Below, in pieces: positions 30,061-43,434 of a DNA stretch of 64,000 nucleotides. This stretch comes from Symsagittifera roscoffensis (lineage: Eukaryota > Xenacoelomorpha > Acoela > Convolutidae): assembly GCF_963678635.1 (NCBI RefSeq), contig NC_087071.1, forward strand, positions 40,071,797-40,135,796, given 5' to 3'. Position 1 is the stretch's first letter; each line of letters starts with the position of its first letter. Position numbers and translations under genes: made by a program. The notes below the pieces were generated by a model, which was not told the DNA's origin, did not search any database, and was given only the letters and a program-made list of their open reading frames with translations.

Positions 30061-33000
30061 AAGTGTATTTTTTTCAGAACTACTTGCAGGCTTCGGGTAA
30101 AACAACAAATTAGGATTTAAACATATTGAGGAGTTTGTATGATTTTATTCAATTGTATTGGGGACGTGCAACTCAAATTATTTCTTATGTTTTACTAAAA
30201 AGCCCTTGTGTGGAAATTTGAAGTTGAGCTTTGTGAAAATGCTTAGCAAACTAATGGTTATTTTAACATATTTTTGAAAATTCCCTTTGCTGAAGTCTAT
30301 GTTTCATTTTTTCTTTGAATAGCTTGTGTAGGTGGGAAGTTTTGAAAGTTGAAAGTATGAAGATGAACTCAAATTTTCGGAAAACTAAAATATAAGCACT
30401 TAACCGTCAAACTTTTTCACCAAGAGTATTTGTTTAGTTATTTTTTGAGTACTTCGCTAACAAACTAACGATGTCAAAACATGGGGAATTAATTCTTCGA
30501 AAACTGAAATTGGACTTTCTTTAATTTCACCATTACCTTTTTTATTTAAATTAGGAATTTTTTTCAAAAGTGATTTTTAGGGCAAACTTTTTTTAAATCT
30601 TGTGAATTTTTGTTGATTGATCTCCACTTTATTCGCAGGCATGCGTGTAATTTCATCGGAAAATAGGTTACATTTAGGCTCAAATAGAAACCACTCGAAT
30701 CAGTCGTTAACACTCGATGGCTCAACATTTAGCTTATAGTTTTCAAAGTATACAGACAGATCGGTCATTAGTGTTTCAAATCAAAAAAGAATAGTTTTTG
30801 CCATGTTTTGTTGCATCATTAATCATTTATTTAAACTCCTCAGTGTGCATATATTGTGCAATGTGTTTAATGATTTAATTTTTATCATGCTTTCAAAATG
30901 GCTACCTACTTCTTAATAACTCTTTTTTCCGAATTTTCTTTCAGTGTCAAGCAGATTCAAGGGTCAAATTTGTGAAAACACTAATTTAGGATTTATCTCA
31001 TAACAATCTTTTCTTTTAACATTTTTTTTGAAATAGTTTTCTTGAGATTTTCTAAGGTAACTCGAAACTCAGATAAAGGAAACCTACCAAGATATCTTAA
31101 GAACTCTTAAGGAAAAAATCGGCTGAGTGAAACTTAAGCAAAAGGCTCAACCATCCTGTTTTTCCTAAATTGTTGGGGAACAAACGTTTCTTTAGAAAGT
31201 AAAATCGCCTGCAGCCATTCAAAAAAAACCCTATTGTTTATATTAAAACCTTGAATTACTAAAAACGTTACCAAGCCTATTGTAAAAAATTAATTCCTTA
31301 TCATTAAAAGTTTAAAACAAGGATATAATTGAACAAAGTCTGGAAAAAAAACCATTAAGAAGTTTTTTAGCAAGTCAAGACAACGTTTTTTGAGGTAAAA
31401 TTTCCCTTCTTAAAAAAATATTAAAGGAAAAGTATAGGTTTTTAAATTGAAGCTAAAAAACTATGTAGTTAAGTATGGTGCAGTAATTAATCATCAATTT
31501 TCTAAACTGTGAAAAAAATAAGAGTTTTTGAAGTTGATGCAAAAAAAAATGAAAAAATTTTATGCCTTAAGCGAAAAAAAAGTCATGTATAGAACATGTA
31601 AGGAAACTGGTTCCAGAGTTTTGAGGTTCAAAAGCAAAAAAATCATATTTTCAGAAAAACTATTACAATTACACACTTAAACAAACATGCAATTTCTTGC
31701 GTAAAATCTGTTGAACATTGTATCTAAATTATATCTGGAGTCTTTAGCAAGATCAATATGGAGTTTAAATTAGTTCTACTTATATAACACATATACGTCT
31801 CAAATAATTTGGTTCAACGACATGTAAAAATATACATTGATAAAGTTATACAAAAACAAACAGAAAAAGATGAAAACATATGAACAAAAGAAAACAAAAA
31901 TAGAGCATACAAAAAAACTTACACTAATCAAATACGCAAACAAAGACACAGGTAGGCAAAAGAGAGCTGTAATATCTGCTGCATGGAATTTCCTGCTAAG
32001 AATCTTTTGCAAAACTCTGACTTTTTTCAAAGATGAAACTTAAAAAAAGATGAAGTTTGGGCTAAACTTATACTTATAGCTGTTTATGATTGTCACAAAA
32101 CCTGCGCTTAGCATGTAAAAGAATTTTTTAATCAAAAACTCTTTGAGATCAAACATGCATTAAAAAGCACACACAAAATGAGACGTCCAGAAAGTTATGA
32201 TCATATATGTTGTAAAAATTAAACCTACACATTATGTATCTGGTCTGTGATGTACAATAATAGTTTATAATGAGGAAACTGGAGTCTTCTTGAAAAATTT
32301 AGACTGGAAAAAATTATCACTGTTTCGGGAGAAACTTAAACTGTTTCGGGAAAGTAGTCATACTTCTGATTGAATTCATACGCATTATACATTGTTGGTA
32401 AGACAGAAAAAATCAAAAAAAAATTATCCAAATAAATATAACTACATGAATACCAAAGCACATACAAACACTCGACCGTACATACCTTGTCAACCCATCC
32501 ACAATAATCTGGTAATTTTTGGTAAAATTACACTTTTTAGAACAATAAGCTTGAAACTTCCGTACAACTCAGAAGCAATTCAAGTGTTTATACATTTAGT
32601 TGAAGTTTTATGTCTCATTTTGGCTAATCAGACACAAAAATGAAAAGCTACTTGTACAAATTACCATGGAAAAAGAAAGTAGACACTGTTCTGGTGAGCA
32701 CGTGCATCATCCATTCATCCATATGTAGGTACACTTTTCGATAAATCCTGTTTATACACACATCGAGATAGCAATTAGACATGAAGAACAAATCAACAAA
32801 CATCACATAGGCACGCACACACAGAAACAAATAATGAACCTTTACAGTATCTAGTGGAGTAATTTTAAATTTACTGGCAAAACAACCTAGATTTTTAGCT
32901 TAGGATTAGATTCCAGTTGTAGTTACTCATATCAATATGCTTTGAAAAGTTTTCAAAACTTTAGCCTGATTTTTTTTGGATACCGCATAAAGTCAGTAAC

Positions 33001-33844
33001 AAAGTTTAATTAAATTATACAGACACTAATGCATACACCAAACATACATACAGGCGTGCAGGCATACAAACGCCAAACACGTAGGATCCTTGTACATTTT
33101 AACAGACAAAGCTACACCAATTACATGTACGCTTCCGCTTTTTTACATGCATAATCAATATGAACGTACAATTAAACATAAATACATGCAAATAAACGGC
33201 GGGCACTCAAGCATATTACATTAATAAGGATACTTAAAAAAAGTTCAAACTCATAAAATTTCTTCGCATATTTATAGGGAAATTATAACACAGAGAGATA
33301 TGAAATCGAACTAATCAATTAGTTGGGTAATTGATGTTTTTCATACCGTTTTAAGTGTTTACCAACGGCACATAGCAAACAGAAAGACGCTCAATTTATG
33401 GGATTCAAATAATGAAACCCAGTTGGGACTCAAAGCGCCATAATATTCAATCAAAAGCAAATTTCCTTTGAACCAAGCCAATTTTAATTAGGCTTGGTCA
33501 CATTCGTTTTCTTTTTCTTTTCAAATCAAATTCAAGTCATACTACTTATCTACAAGCAATGGTTTTTTGTTTCTTACAAAATACAATCAAACCATTAAGG
33601 ATTGGTGAGATTGTAAAAATAGATCTTTCGTCATAAAACCTGGAGTGATTAGATTTCGCATCTGACAGTTTAGGCATAATTTTTATAATCCTTGCCGGGC
33701 TTTAAAAAAATAAACAAAGATAAATGAAACTTTCTTTAAAAATTGTTTCGTTTTGCTTAATCCATATAACAGTAGGTGTTGTAGTAAAAACTGTACTTGA
33801 ATTCAAAAACATTTTTTCTAAATCATAAGAGCAGTGATCAAACA

Positions 33845-34490
33845 CTATCAGTTATCTAACAAAACATATAGGAAACTTCAGTGTGGAGTCTGTGAAAAAC
33901 AAGTTTCAACATAGGTTATCTGATAAAATAGGTGAAGATTTTTTAAAGTTTAAACATCGGAACAGGAAAGTATCACTGAAAAATTGGTCTTGATTTTTTG
34001 GCCATGATGAAATTAATTGTATTAGTTTTTGAATATCAATGAAAGTACATAGTTTTTAGGTATAAAAACAATGAGCAAAAACTTTCAATTAACTGGTGAA
34101 AAATAGAAATATCAGATCAAACTTTCAAAAATAATAATTTCATGTTTGATTTAAAACATATAAAACAATGAAAAACTTCCAAGTGAATATTTAGAAAAAC
34201 AAATATACTCTTTCAGACAACAATAAAGAATTTTCTTTTTCCACTTGTATACATTTTAATGTCTTGACACCGTATGGTTGCTTCCTGTTTTAGAAAAAAC
34301 GTTGCTTAATTGCAAATGTTTTTGCAAATTAGAACCAATCCGGCGCTTTTTTACCAAGCTTGCCATCACCCCGCAATTACTTTATATGTTGTGAAATTTT
34401 CTCACACTAAAAGTTTATGTTGCTTTTTGATTGCAATCAGAGCACAAGTCAAAAACATCATGGGATTGACTTCTGAACAGTATGTATAAA
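33845..34490. other. Segment present only in the right foldback arm
   Basis: In the left arm, the partner of 33600-33840 (about 25600-25750) is followed after only about 50 bp by the partner of 34510. The right arm holds about 650 bp between the same points. The extra sequence is AT-rich and no ORF or terminal repeats were seen. It may be an insertion on the right or a deletion on the left. Confidence 0.5.
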
Positions 34491-34657
34491 AACTGCACAT
34501 TATTAAATTCCCTTAAACCATTTGTGGCGACTTTCCATATATTTTGCAATTGTCACTTTATGCAGAAACCTTCATCTTTCAGACCAAGCAGTGCTAACAA
34601 AAAAGTAGGAGTTGAACACGTTCCGAGGTATATCCCCTATAAAGGACATAATAACCT

Positions 34658-34857
34658 NNNNNNNNNNNNNNNNNNNNNNNNNNNNNNNNNNNNNNNNNNN
34701 NNNNNNNNNNNNNNNNNNNNNNNNNNNNNNNNNNNNNNNNNNNNNNNNNNNNNNNNNNNNNNNNNNNNNNNNNNNNNNNNNNNNNNNNNNNNNNNNNNNN
34801 NNNNNNNNNNNNNNNNNNNNNNNNNNNNNNNNNNNNNNNNNNNNNNNNNNNNNNNNN
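34658..34857. other. Assembly gap (200 N)
   Basis: Exactly 200 unknown bases, which looks like a scaffolding placeholder rather than a measured length. It truncates the right arm of the second foldback; protein-like reading across it is meaningless. Confidence 0.99.
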
Positions 34858-35575
34858 GTTAATAAATTAAAACCTTTCTATCAATTAAGCATTTACTTGT
34901 CAGGGAGTAACTTACATGTCAGGGCACAATCGGTAGAGTTGACCATCCGAACAAACACATTTCGTCGGAATCGTTCCAGTTCTTAAACATAATGATCGTT
35001 TTCTAGAAAATTATTTGGTAAAGGTAAAAACAAGAAATCTTAAAATCTTAAAAACTAGAAGAAATCATTTTTATTAAGTACTTTATCAATTGAACTGATA
35101 GCTTGTTATGTGTGCGACAAATAATGTCGCAACTGTTAGCAGTTGTCAAAGTCCACTCTTTGAATTTGATCTCCGAAGGTCTGACGCAATACAACACTCC
35201 GTACTTAAATCTCTGTCAGCGGTGATAAAACACACAAAACACTAGGAGTCACAGATTTCGTAGAGAAATTAATTACAACCAATAACTTTTCAAGTTTCCA
35301 TACTACAAGTTTCCAACACATTACAAGTTTCCATCCGAAACTTCGAAACCTACTTTTTTTTCAAAAACCAACCAGCGAATTGAAACTTGTTTAAATATAC
35401 GGCAAATAAGCTTTCTTGAATGTCAAAAATTATTTCCTAGAAAGAATTAATAATTTGAATAATTATACTCGGTATGTTTCACATTGGTGTCGAATCAATG
35501 GAGAATGTGGAAATTGACCAAATCCCTAAAAAATAGAACAAGAAAGCAACCATCATTACGGGCCAAACTGTGCAA
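34858..35575. other. Interval without a recognisable gene
   Basis: About 720 bp following the gap. A short cluster of TACAAGTTTCCA words occurs at about 35295-35340. Nothing else could be supported. Confidence 0.4.
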
Positions 35576-35579
35576 TTTG

Positions 35580-36120
35580 TGAACTGTAAGCGGATTCCGC
35601 GTCAAAAAAAAATCAGATCAGTCGCGGAATCCGCAACATCGCTATGTTTCTTTGATCTTCGCTGCTCTTTTGGATTTGACGGACAAATTGCTAAAACAAT
35701 GTGCTGCTCAAAATAGCTCCAAAAACAGTCAATATTGCGAAATCCGCAACAAAATGTTTGGAATCCGGAACCAGTTGTGGTATCCAGGAACAAATAAGAA
35801 TATATAGCTTTAGTAACTTTAAGCTGTCGCGAAATCCACAACTGTAATTGGAGTCCGCAAATTATAAGCAGATGATGCAAATTGTAAACGGACTCCGCAA
35901 ATTGTAAGCGGAAACCGCAAATTGTAAGCAGAATCCGCATAAATTTTCGGATTCCACTTGCATTTGGGGAATCCGCCTACTTTTGCGGAATCCGGAACAA
36001 CTACCTATGTTCGCTCGTTGCGGAATTCGCAACAAAATCAATGTGCCGACAAATATTTCGTTCTGCTATTTATACGCGGAATCCACTGAAGTTTTAAGTG
36101 GAAATCCGCTTACATTTTGA
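35580..36120. repeat. Array of palindromic GCGGAATCCGC motifs
   Basis: The near-palindrome GCGGAWTCCGC and half-sites recur about 12-15 times in roughly 540 bp. The densest part is 35870-35940, where GCAAATTGTAAGCGGAATCC units of about 20 bp are in tandem. Other copies are spaced 30-60 bp apart. The frame seen across it on the minus strand is a by-product of the repeat. It ends immediately before the ATG of the ORF at 36124. Confidence 0.75.
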
Positions 36121-36123
36121 AAC

Positions 36124-36597
36124 ATGTTTAAAGACTTGTCTCTAGAATCCAGAAAATACAGACATAAAATCGTGCGCCTTCTCAGTGCACAGTTTGGCCT
36201 CGTAACGAACACCATGAAACTTTTGATGAAAAGTGAAACCTTTGCATCATTGGAGCCAAACGCCTTTATGAACAGTACGCCAGAGAGGAAGGAGGGAATG
36301 TCGTTACAAAACCAACAACCTCAAAGAAAAAGACTTTATTATTTTCTAGCATATTTTACCGAGATTTGTAACGAAAGAAATTCAAAAGAATGTCTAACAG
36401 CAATTAGGTTGATTGAATCTAACTACCTCTTTTCCAGATACCTCAAGAGACAGCCTACGTTAAGGTTGGCGTTCGTTTTAAGTTGTAAAGTTACAATAGA
36501 TTTGGTATTAGGAGTACCGGGGCGACTGTCTCCCACGGCATGGAACAAGAAAATAACATTCGTTGAGTGGCCAGAAAGTTTCAGTTTTAGTTATTAG
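36124..36597 (+). CDS. Unrecognised 157-residue ORF (possible first exon)
   Basis: ATG at 36124 opens 157 codons to a TAG at 36595-36597, one of the longest ATG-initiated frames in the window. The sequence is basic and looks coding: an N-terminal basic-hydrophobic part (YRHKIVRLLSAQFGLVTNTM), a polar linker (NSTPERKEGMSLQNQQPQRK), then an aromatic/Cys region (YYFLAYFTEICNERNSKECL) and a hydrophobic segment. A GTAAAG at about 36486 could be a splice donor, in which case the last 37 residues are intronic. The ATG lies just a few bases after the palindromic GCGGAATCCGC array, so the array may be its promoter region. No family was recognised. Confidence 0.45.
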   Translation: MFKDLSLESRKYRHKIVRLLSAQFGLVTNTMKLLMKSETFASLEPNAFMNSTPERKEGMSLQNQQPQRKRLYYFLAYFTEICNERNSKECLTAIRLIESNYLFSRYLKRQPTLRLAFVLSCKVTIDLVLGVPGRLSPTAWNKKITFVEWPESFSFSY

Positions 36598-36917
36598 AGA
36601 TTGAAAACAAAACAACAAAAAAACCCTTGTAGATGTTCGTGCTTCTAGAAGGAGCGCTCTCACAAACTGACTGCCCTGAATTATGCTATTCTGTGGATTG
36701 CTCACTAATTTGACTAACGTGACTATAAGAGAGCAGTAATACAATGAGCTGAAAGTTTTTCGCGCATGATTTTGGAGTAGCGAAAATTACCGCGCCTCAA
36801 AAACTTTTTAAATTCAACTGAGACAGGCTGATTTGTCTTAATAATTCCATACAAGATTTTAAATTTTCACCATAAGTTTCAAAGTTTGTCAATTTTTGAT
36901 TAACCAAAATTTATTAC

Positions 36918-37150
36918 AGAGATTTTCGGATGGACCTTATCAACATTCGGAGATTTTCTTTGATACGAACAGTTATGTGTTTTTTTACTTCTACCACGGG
37001 ACTTCACGCTTAGGAAGTATTCATGCCTCTGAAAACCTTGCGAGACTAACTTCGAGAAAGTTTGTCCACATTTTAACAAAAACTTATTATAATAGACAAA
37101 AACGCCTAAAATCAGATTTGTTCACACTAACCTTTGAAAATTGGGCTTAA
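36918..37150 (+). CDS. Possible downstream exon
   Basis: After the acceptor-like TTATTACAG (36911-36919) an open frame of about 77 codons runs to a TAA at 37148-37150. It is rich in aromatic residues (SEIFFDTNSYVFFYFYHG) and ends with TLTFENWA. It lies in the same direction as the ORF at 36124 and could be its second exon. Unrecognised. Confidence 0.35.
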
Positions 37151-37288
37151 AGTTTTCACTTAAAATTGGGTAAATTGAGTTATCTTTTTATATCAACTAA
37201 GATTACGGAATTTTGAGATAGGTTTTTTGGTTAAAATTTTTGAAGAATGTTGTTTTTTTTTCTGACAGTGCTCCTCAAAACTGTTTGA

Positions 37289-37471
37289 ATGATTCGGCGT
37301 CCTAATCTTCCAAGCCATGTTTACTTGAAAATTGTTGTCGGTGTTATTTTTGTAGCCTGGGTAAATTATATAAAACATATACTTCATTTCCGTCGAGTAC
37401 TTTTAAATCCCGATCTAGATTTCTTGGCAGAATTTCTAAAGAACGTGTATGATGTGGCACCGAAGTTCTGA
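37289..37471 (+). CDS. Possible terminal exon or small ORF
   Basis: ATG at 37289 opens 60 codons to a TGA. The product has a hydrophobic core (YLKIVVGVIFVAWVNYIKHI) that could be a membrane segment and an acidic, aromatic end. A TTTTCTGACAG acceptor-like sequence lies just upstream (37258-37268). Together with 36124 and 36918 it may form one gene. Unrecognised. Confidence 0.35.
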   Translation: MIRRPNLPSHVYLKIVVGVIFVAWVNYIKHILHFRRVLLNPDLDFLAEFLKNVYDVAPKF

Positions 37472-38465
37472 AAAAAGTATCCCAACTGAATTTCGGGACC
37501 AGAATTAATCTAAATAAGAAAAGTCGTCTTCTGGTTTTTGTTTCAATATTTTCACACTAGCTTTGAAAGAGCGTGATTAACTAGGCCACATGGCCTGATA
37601 GAAACTGAGAGTTGAGTTTCATAAATCTCGTGTTCAGAAAGTAGGTTGATATAAATCTATAGGGCGCCAAAGTTCTCGTATTCGCAGCTTTTAGCAAAAC
37701 AAATTTGATCTTGTCGGAGTAGCTCTTAAAGTTTCAAAATCAAATTTTCATTAATAGTTTTTCTATCAGAGTACTTGTTGTTTTACAAACATCGCAGATT
37801 GATTCAAAAGTTTTTGAACAGCTTCGCTTAATGAAATCCAATTTTTGATTGAATGAGAGATTGGTTGAGCTGATTTTTTTCGAGACAAACATTTGTCATT
37901 TGATAACATCTGGAAGCTAATGAAACTAATAGCTCAAAACTTAAAAATCTCTTTTTTATTTTTTTTGAGTTCATCTTATACTGAATAGTTCAAGAAGGCT
38001 ATCATTTGATTATTTGATCAGGCTCAGAAACATGCATTCATTATTTCGAGACAAAACATATGCTTCTATATATAATAACTTTGACAGCTATAATTTCATA
38101 TTTCTTTACACTAATAAACCAAAAAAGAATTAAAGATTACGATTTCGATCAATTTTTCTGAACCAAAAAAGTGTTTTAATTACGATAAAAAGAACTTTTC
38201 CCTGTTCTTGAAAAAAAAACTATTTGGTCTAATTTGAACCTAACTCACAAAACCATTAAGCAAAATCAAGGAAAATGTCCTTAAGATATTTGAAATAGTT
38301 TTCAGTAAAAAAAAGATTGATCGAAGTCTTTTACTCAAAAAGATTTTTTTTTATAAACGCTTGTAGAATTAATTGTGATAATTATGAGAAGTTATAGACT
38401 GGAATACAAAATCAGTCTCAATTAATTTGGTTTTTTAACGCAGAGAAATCCCTTTCAATCCAATT

Positions 38466-41400
38466 TCAGAAAAAAAATCAATCTTCAATATGCACAGTAC
38501 ACAAACCTTGCATTTGGAATTTTCAATTTTATATGTGATAAAAAAAATTGCAACTGATTTCACAACAGATATAATTAAAATATTATAATCCAGGAAACAA
38601 AGACACCAATTCACAAAAAAGATTATCAACCTACTGTTTTTTAAAACAGTAGAAATCAAATAGAAAGCACTTTGATGAGAGGAAAAGAAGGTAAGATCGA
38701 GTGAGGTAAAACATCTGAAAAAATTTGAAACAATTAAGCCAGGAAACAACCCGACGTTGAGTCTCAACCTAATTTTAATCAGCTCAAATAAGTTTCCAGT
38801 TTTTGTTTGAAATGGAAGTTTTTAAGCTTCTATTACAACGTTTTGAGCAAAAATAATTAAATCGACCGAGAAAATTTTATCATCAATTTGTCAAATAAAC
38901 TGCATAGATTATCAATAAAAAACCACTAAATTTTTCCGATAAGTGACATACATAAATTTTCAATTTTAAATATCCCCTGATGCTCACTTTCAAAAGTTTG
39001 TCTATATTTATCTTAACCATAATGTTTTCATTTATGTAAACGTCAAGTTTATTCAAGTTTATGTGATTTGGCCTTGACAAAATCAAAAAAGTTGGAAAGC
39101 AAAGAGTTAATCCCAGAAATCGACCTTATAAAATTAATGTTTAATTTTTTGACTGTTTGGTAGAACTAATTTTTTATTTGATCTGAGGGGTAGAATGAGA
39201 ATTGATCTGAAATTTAAGCTGTCTGTGAAAGTTATTGTTCAAATGTTTTAATTTTATTCTTTAAAATGACTTTGTTTGTATTCAGTTCCTGTGAAAAGAA
39301 ACGACAGATTTGTGGTTCAGGCGGATTTTATCGCTTGGCTGCAACTATCCAATATCAGTTAGTATGCTTGTTTAAAACGTGTTTTGCGCTATAGGCTGCC
39401 TTTTGATGATTTTTTTAAAAAGACACCCAAATAGATTTGATCACGAGGTCATCAAAAAATAGTGATAAAAAAGTCACATGTGATAAAAACCAATTGCAAC
39501 TAGTTTCACAACACATACAATTAAAATCTTGTAATCTAGGAATCAAAGACACCATTTCACAAAACAAATACTATCACTTGATAACATGCCGCCCAAAAAA
39601 ACGTAGTAATTTTTAAAACAGTAAAATCCAAATAGAACGCACTTTGATCAGAGGAAAAGAAGATAAAATCGAGTGAAGTAAATATTTTTGAAAAACATAT
39701 AAACAAATAAACCAGGAAAAAACTCGACTTTGAACATTATTCTAATTTCAATTAGCTCAACTAAGTTTTTCGTTTCTTATATTTGAAATTGAATTCGTGA
39801 AAGCTTTTATTACAACGCTTTAAGCAAAATTAATTAAATCGACTCAAAAAAAATTTTATCATCGATTTGTCAAATAAATTATATAGATTATCTATAAAAA
39901 TTACTACCTTATTCCGAAACGTGACATACATAAAAATACACCTTTAAGTATCCACTGATGTTCGTTTTCAAAAATTTTATCTATATTTATTTTTATCATA
40001 ATCTTGACTTTTTAAAATAGTCAAGTTTATTCACGTTTAAGTGATTGGGCTCAGAAAAATCAAAAAGTATGAAAGCAAAGAGTTAGTCTCAGAAATCGAG
40101 TATACAAAAGTTAAAAATAATTTTCTTGAAAGTTTGGGAGAACATCTTTTTTTTCTTTGCTCTGAGGGGTACAATGAGAAGTGATCTGAAATTTGAGCTT
40201 TCTGTGAAAGTTACTATTGAAATATTTTTGATTTTATACTTCAAAATGATGTTAAGTTTGTTTGTTTTCAGTTCCTGGAAAAAAACGATAGATTTGTTGG
40301 TCAAGCGGAATTTTTTGCTTGGCTGCAACCATGCAAAATCAGTTATTATGTTTGCTTAGAACTTGTTATGCGTATTGCGCTGTTTCTCGATGAGTTTTGT
40401 TAAAAAGACACCCAGATAGATTCAATCACAAGATCATCAAAAAATTAATTATATTAGCGTTAGAGGCCATTTTTACATTATCACAAAAGACAGGTTAACT
40501 TAAATCTATTTCAACCTAATTTCAGAAAAAAAACTTTAATCTTCATACTGCACAGTACACAATTCCGATAATTTAGGTACTTGCATTTGGTAGTTCGATT
40601 TTTAGGAGATAAAAACAAATTGCAACTGTTTTCACAACACATACAATTAAAATCGTATAACCTAGCAATCAAAGACACCACTTCACAAAAAAAAATTATC
40701 AATTGATAAGATCATGCCGCCTCCAAAACAAACGTAGTGCTTTTTAAAACAGTAAAAACCAAATAGAAAGCACTTTGATCAGAGGAAAAGAAGATAAAAT
40801 CGAGTAAAGTAAGTTTTCTCAAAAATTTTTGAACAAATAAACCATGAAACAACTCGACTTTGAATCTCAACCTAGTTTCAATTAGCTCAACTAAATTTTT
40901 TCGTTTTTATTTGAAATGCATGATGTGAAAACTTTTATTGCAACGTATTAAGTAAAATTAATTGAATCAACTCCGAGACACTTTTATCATCAGTTTTTCA
41001 AATAAAACAATTGAATTATCAAAAAAATCACTAATACATTATTCCGAAACGTGACATACCTAAAAATTCACTTTTAACTAACCACTGAGGTTCACTTTTA
41101 AAAGTTTGTTTGTCGATTTTTTTGCTTATCATAATCTTTTCATTTATAAAACAGTCAACTTTTTTCAAGTTAATAAAATTTGGCCTTGACAAAAATCAAA
41201 AGTTTGGAAAACAAAGAGTTAATCTCAGAAATCGAGCAAACAAATTTAAAAATTTTGTTTCCTTGATTGTTTGGGAGAACAATTTGTTTTTTTTTGCTCT
41301 CAGGGGTACAATCAGCATTAATCTGAAATTTAAGCTGTCTGGGAAAACTACTGTTGAATTATTTTTAACTTTATTCTTCAAAATGACGTTATTTTTTGTA

Positions 41401-43434
41401 TGTTTTTAGTTCCTGGAAAAAGAGACGACAGATTTGTGGGTCAAGCGGAATTTTTCGCTTGATTGCAGCCATACAATATCAGGTAATATATTTGATTAGA
41501 ACTTGTTTTGCATATTACGCTGCCTTTGATTAATTTTGTTAAAAAGACTTCCAGATAGATTTAATAAGGAGATCATCAAAAAAAATAATTATTTTATCGT
41601 TGAAAGCCATTATTACATTATCACAAAACATGGATTAACTTAATTTTTAAAATGAGAAATCTCTTTCAATCTAGTTTCGGAAAAAAAAAATATGCATCAA
41701 ACAGCACAGTACACAATTCAGATAAATTAAGTGATTGCATTTTGTGGTTTAATTTTTGTAAGTAATAAAAACAAATTACAACCATTTTGACAACACATAC
41801 AATTAAAATCTTATAACTTAGGAATCAAAGACACACCTTCACAAAAAAATTATCACTGGATAAGATGATGCCGCCTCCAAAAAAAACATAGTATTTTTTA
41901 AAACAGTAAAGTCAAAATAGAAAGCATTTGATCAGAGGAAAAGAAGATAATATTGAGTAAAATAAATTTTTTGAAAAATTTTTGAACAAATAAACCAGGA
42001 AACAACTCGACTTTGATTCACAATCTAAGTTCAATTAGCTCAACTAAGTTTTTTGATTTTGTTTGAAATGCATGATGTGAAAACTTTTATTGCAACGTAT
42101 TAAGTGAAATTAATTGAATCAACTCCGAGACACTTTTATCATCAGTTTGTCAAATAAAACAATTGAATTATCAAAAAAATCAATAATACATTATTCCGAA
42201 ACGTGACATACATAAAATATCACTTTTAACTGACCACTGAGGTTCACTTTTAAAAGTTTGTTTGTCCATTTTTTTTGCTTATCATAATCTTTTCATTTAT
42301 AAAACAGTCAATTTTTTTTTCAAGTTATTGTAATTTGGCCTTGACAAAAATCAAAAGTTTGGAAAGCAAAGAGTTAATCTCAGAAATCGAGCAAACAAAT
42401 GTGAAAATTTTGTTTTCTTGATTGTTTGGGAGAACAAATTTTTTTTGCTCTCAGGGGTAGAATCAGCATTAATCTGAAATTTAAGCTGTCTGTGAAAACT
42501 ACTGTTGAATTATTTTTAATTTTATTCTTCAAAATGACGTTATTTTTTTGTATGTTTTCAGTTTTTGGAAAAACAGACGACAGATTTGTGGGTCAAGCGG
42601 AATTTTTCGCTTGATTGCAGCCATACAATATCAGGTAATATATTTGATTAGAACTTGTTTTGCATATTACGCTGCCTTTGATGAATTTTGTTTAAAAGAC
42701 TTCCAGATAGATTTAAAATGGAGATCATCAAAAAGGAATTAAATTATCGTTGAAAGCCATTATTACATTATCACAAAGATGGATTAACTTAATTTTTTAA
42801 CATGAGAAATCTCTTTCAATCTAGTTTCGGGGGAAAAAATATGCATCGAACAGCACAGTACACAATTCAGATAAATTAAGTAATTGCATTTTGTGGTTTA
42901 ATTTTTGTATGTAATATAACAAATTACAACCTTTTTCACAACACATACAATTAAAATCTTATAACTTAGGAATCAAAGACACCACTTCACAAAAAAATTA
43001 TCACTCGATAAGATGATGCCGCCTCCAAAAAAAACGTAGTGTTTTTTAAAACAGTAAAGTCAAAATAGAAAGCACTTTGATCAGAGGAAAAGAAGATAAA
43101 ATTGAGTAAAATAATTTTTTTGAAAAATTTTTGAACAAATAAACCAGGAAACAACTCGACTTTGATTCACAATCTAAGTTCAATTAGCTCAAAGTAACTT
43201 TTTTGTTTTTGTTTGAAATGAAAGTTTTGAACGCTTTTATTACAACCGTTTATGCAAAATTAGATAAATCGACTCCAAGATAAATTTTATCATCATTTTG
43301 TCAAACAAATTATACAAATTATCAGTCAAAAATCACTACATTACTCCGAAACGTGACATATTAAAAACTCACTTTTAAATATTCACTGATGTTCACTTTC
43401 AAAAGTTTGTCTAATGTTATGTTTAATATATTCT
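38466..43434 (+). repeat. 4.97-kb tandem duplication, copy 1
   Basis: Matches copy 2 at an offset of 4968-4969 bp. It contains four core sub-units of the 1.0-1.2 kb repeat. The junction with copy 2 falls in a shared TTTTCA. Confidence 0.95.

Larger units (their letters stand above)
25405..34657. mobile_element. Second giant foldback (~9.3 kb palindrome)
   Basis: The left arm (about 25405-29680) is repeated inverted at about 29835-34657 around a centre near 29750. Anchors: 25440-25530 against 34575-34650 (shared protein-like shadow PSS.N..VGV), 25680-25760 against 33610-33700, 27215-27240 against 31965-31990 and 29395-29560 against 29945-30110. Arm divergence is clearly greater than in a recent palindrome, with indels of up to about 650 bp. 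I find no convincing gene. It is probably a foldback-type element or an old inverted duplication. Its right end is hidden by the gap at 34658-34857. Confidence 0.75.

Noticed and set aside
34482-34986. Long frames spanning the run of N
   Set aside because: The gap is unknown sequence, so reading through it is meaningless. The flanking part is foldback arm sequence with a mirrored partner at 25370-25552.
35602-35940. 112-codon minus-strand frame with ICGLQLQ-like repeats
   Set aside because: It is generated by the GCGGAATCC/AAATTGTAAGC repeat and has no non-repetitive coding content.
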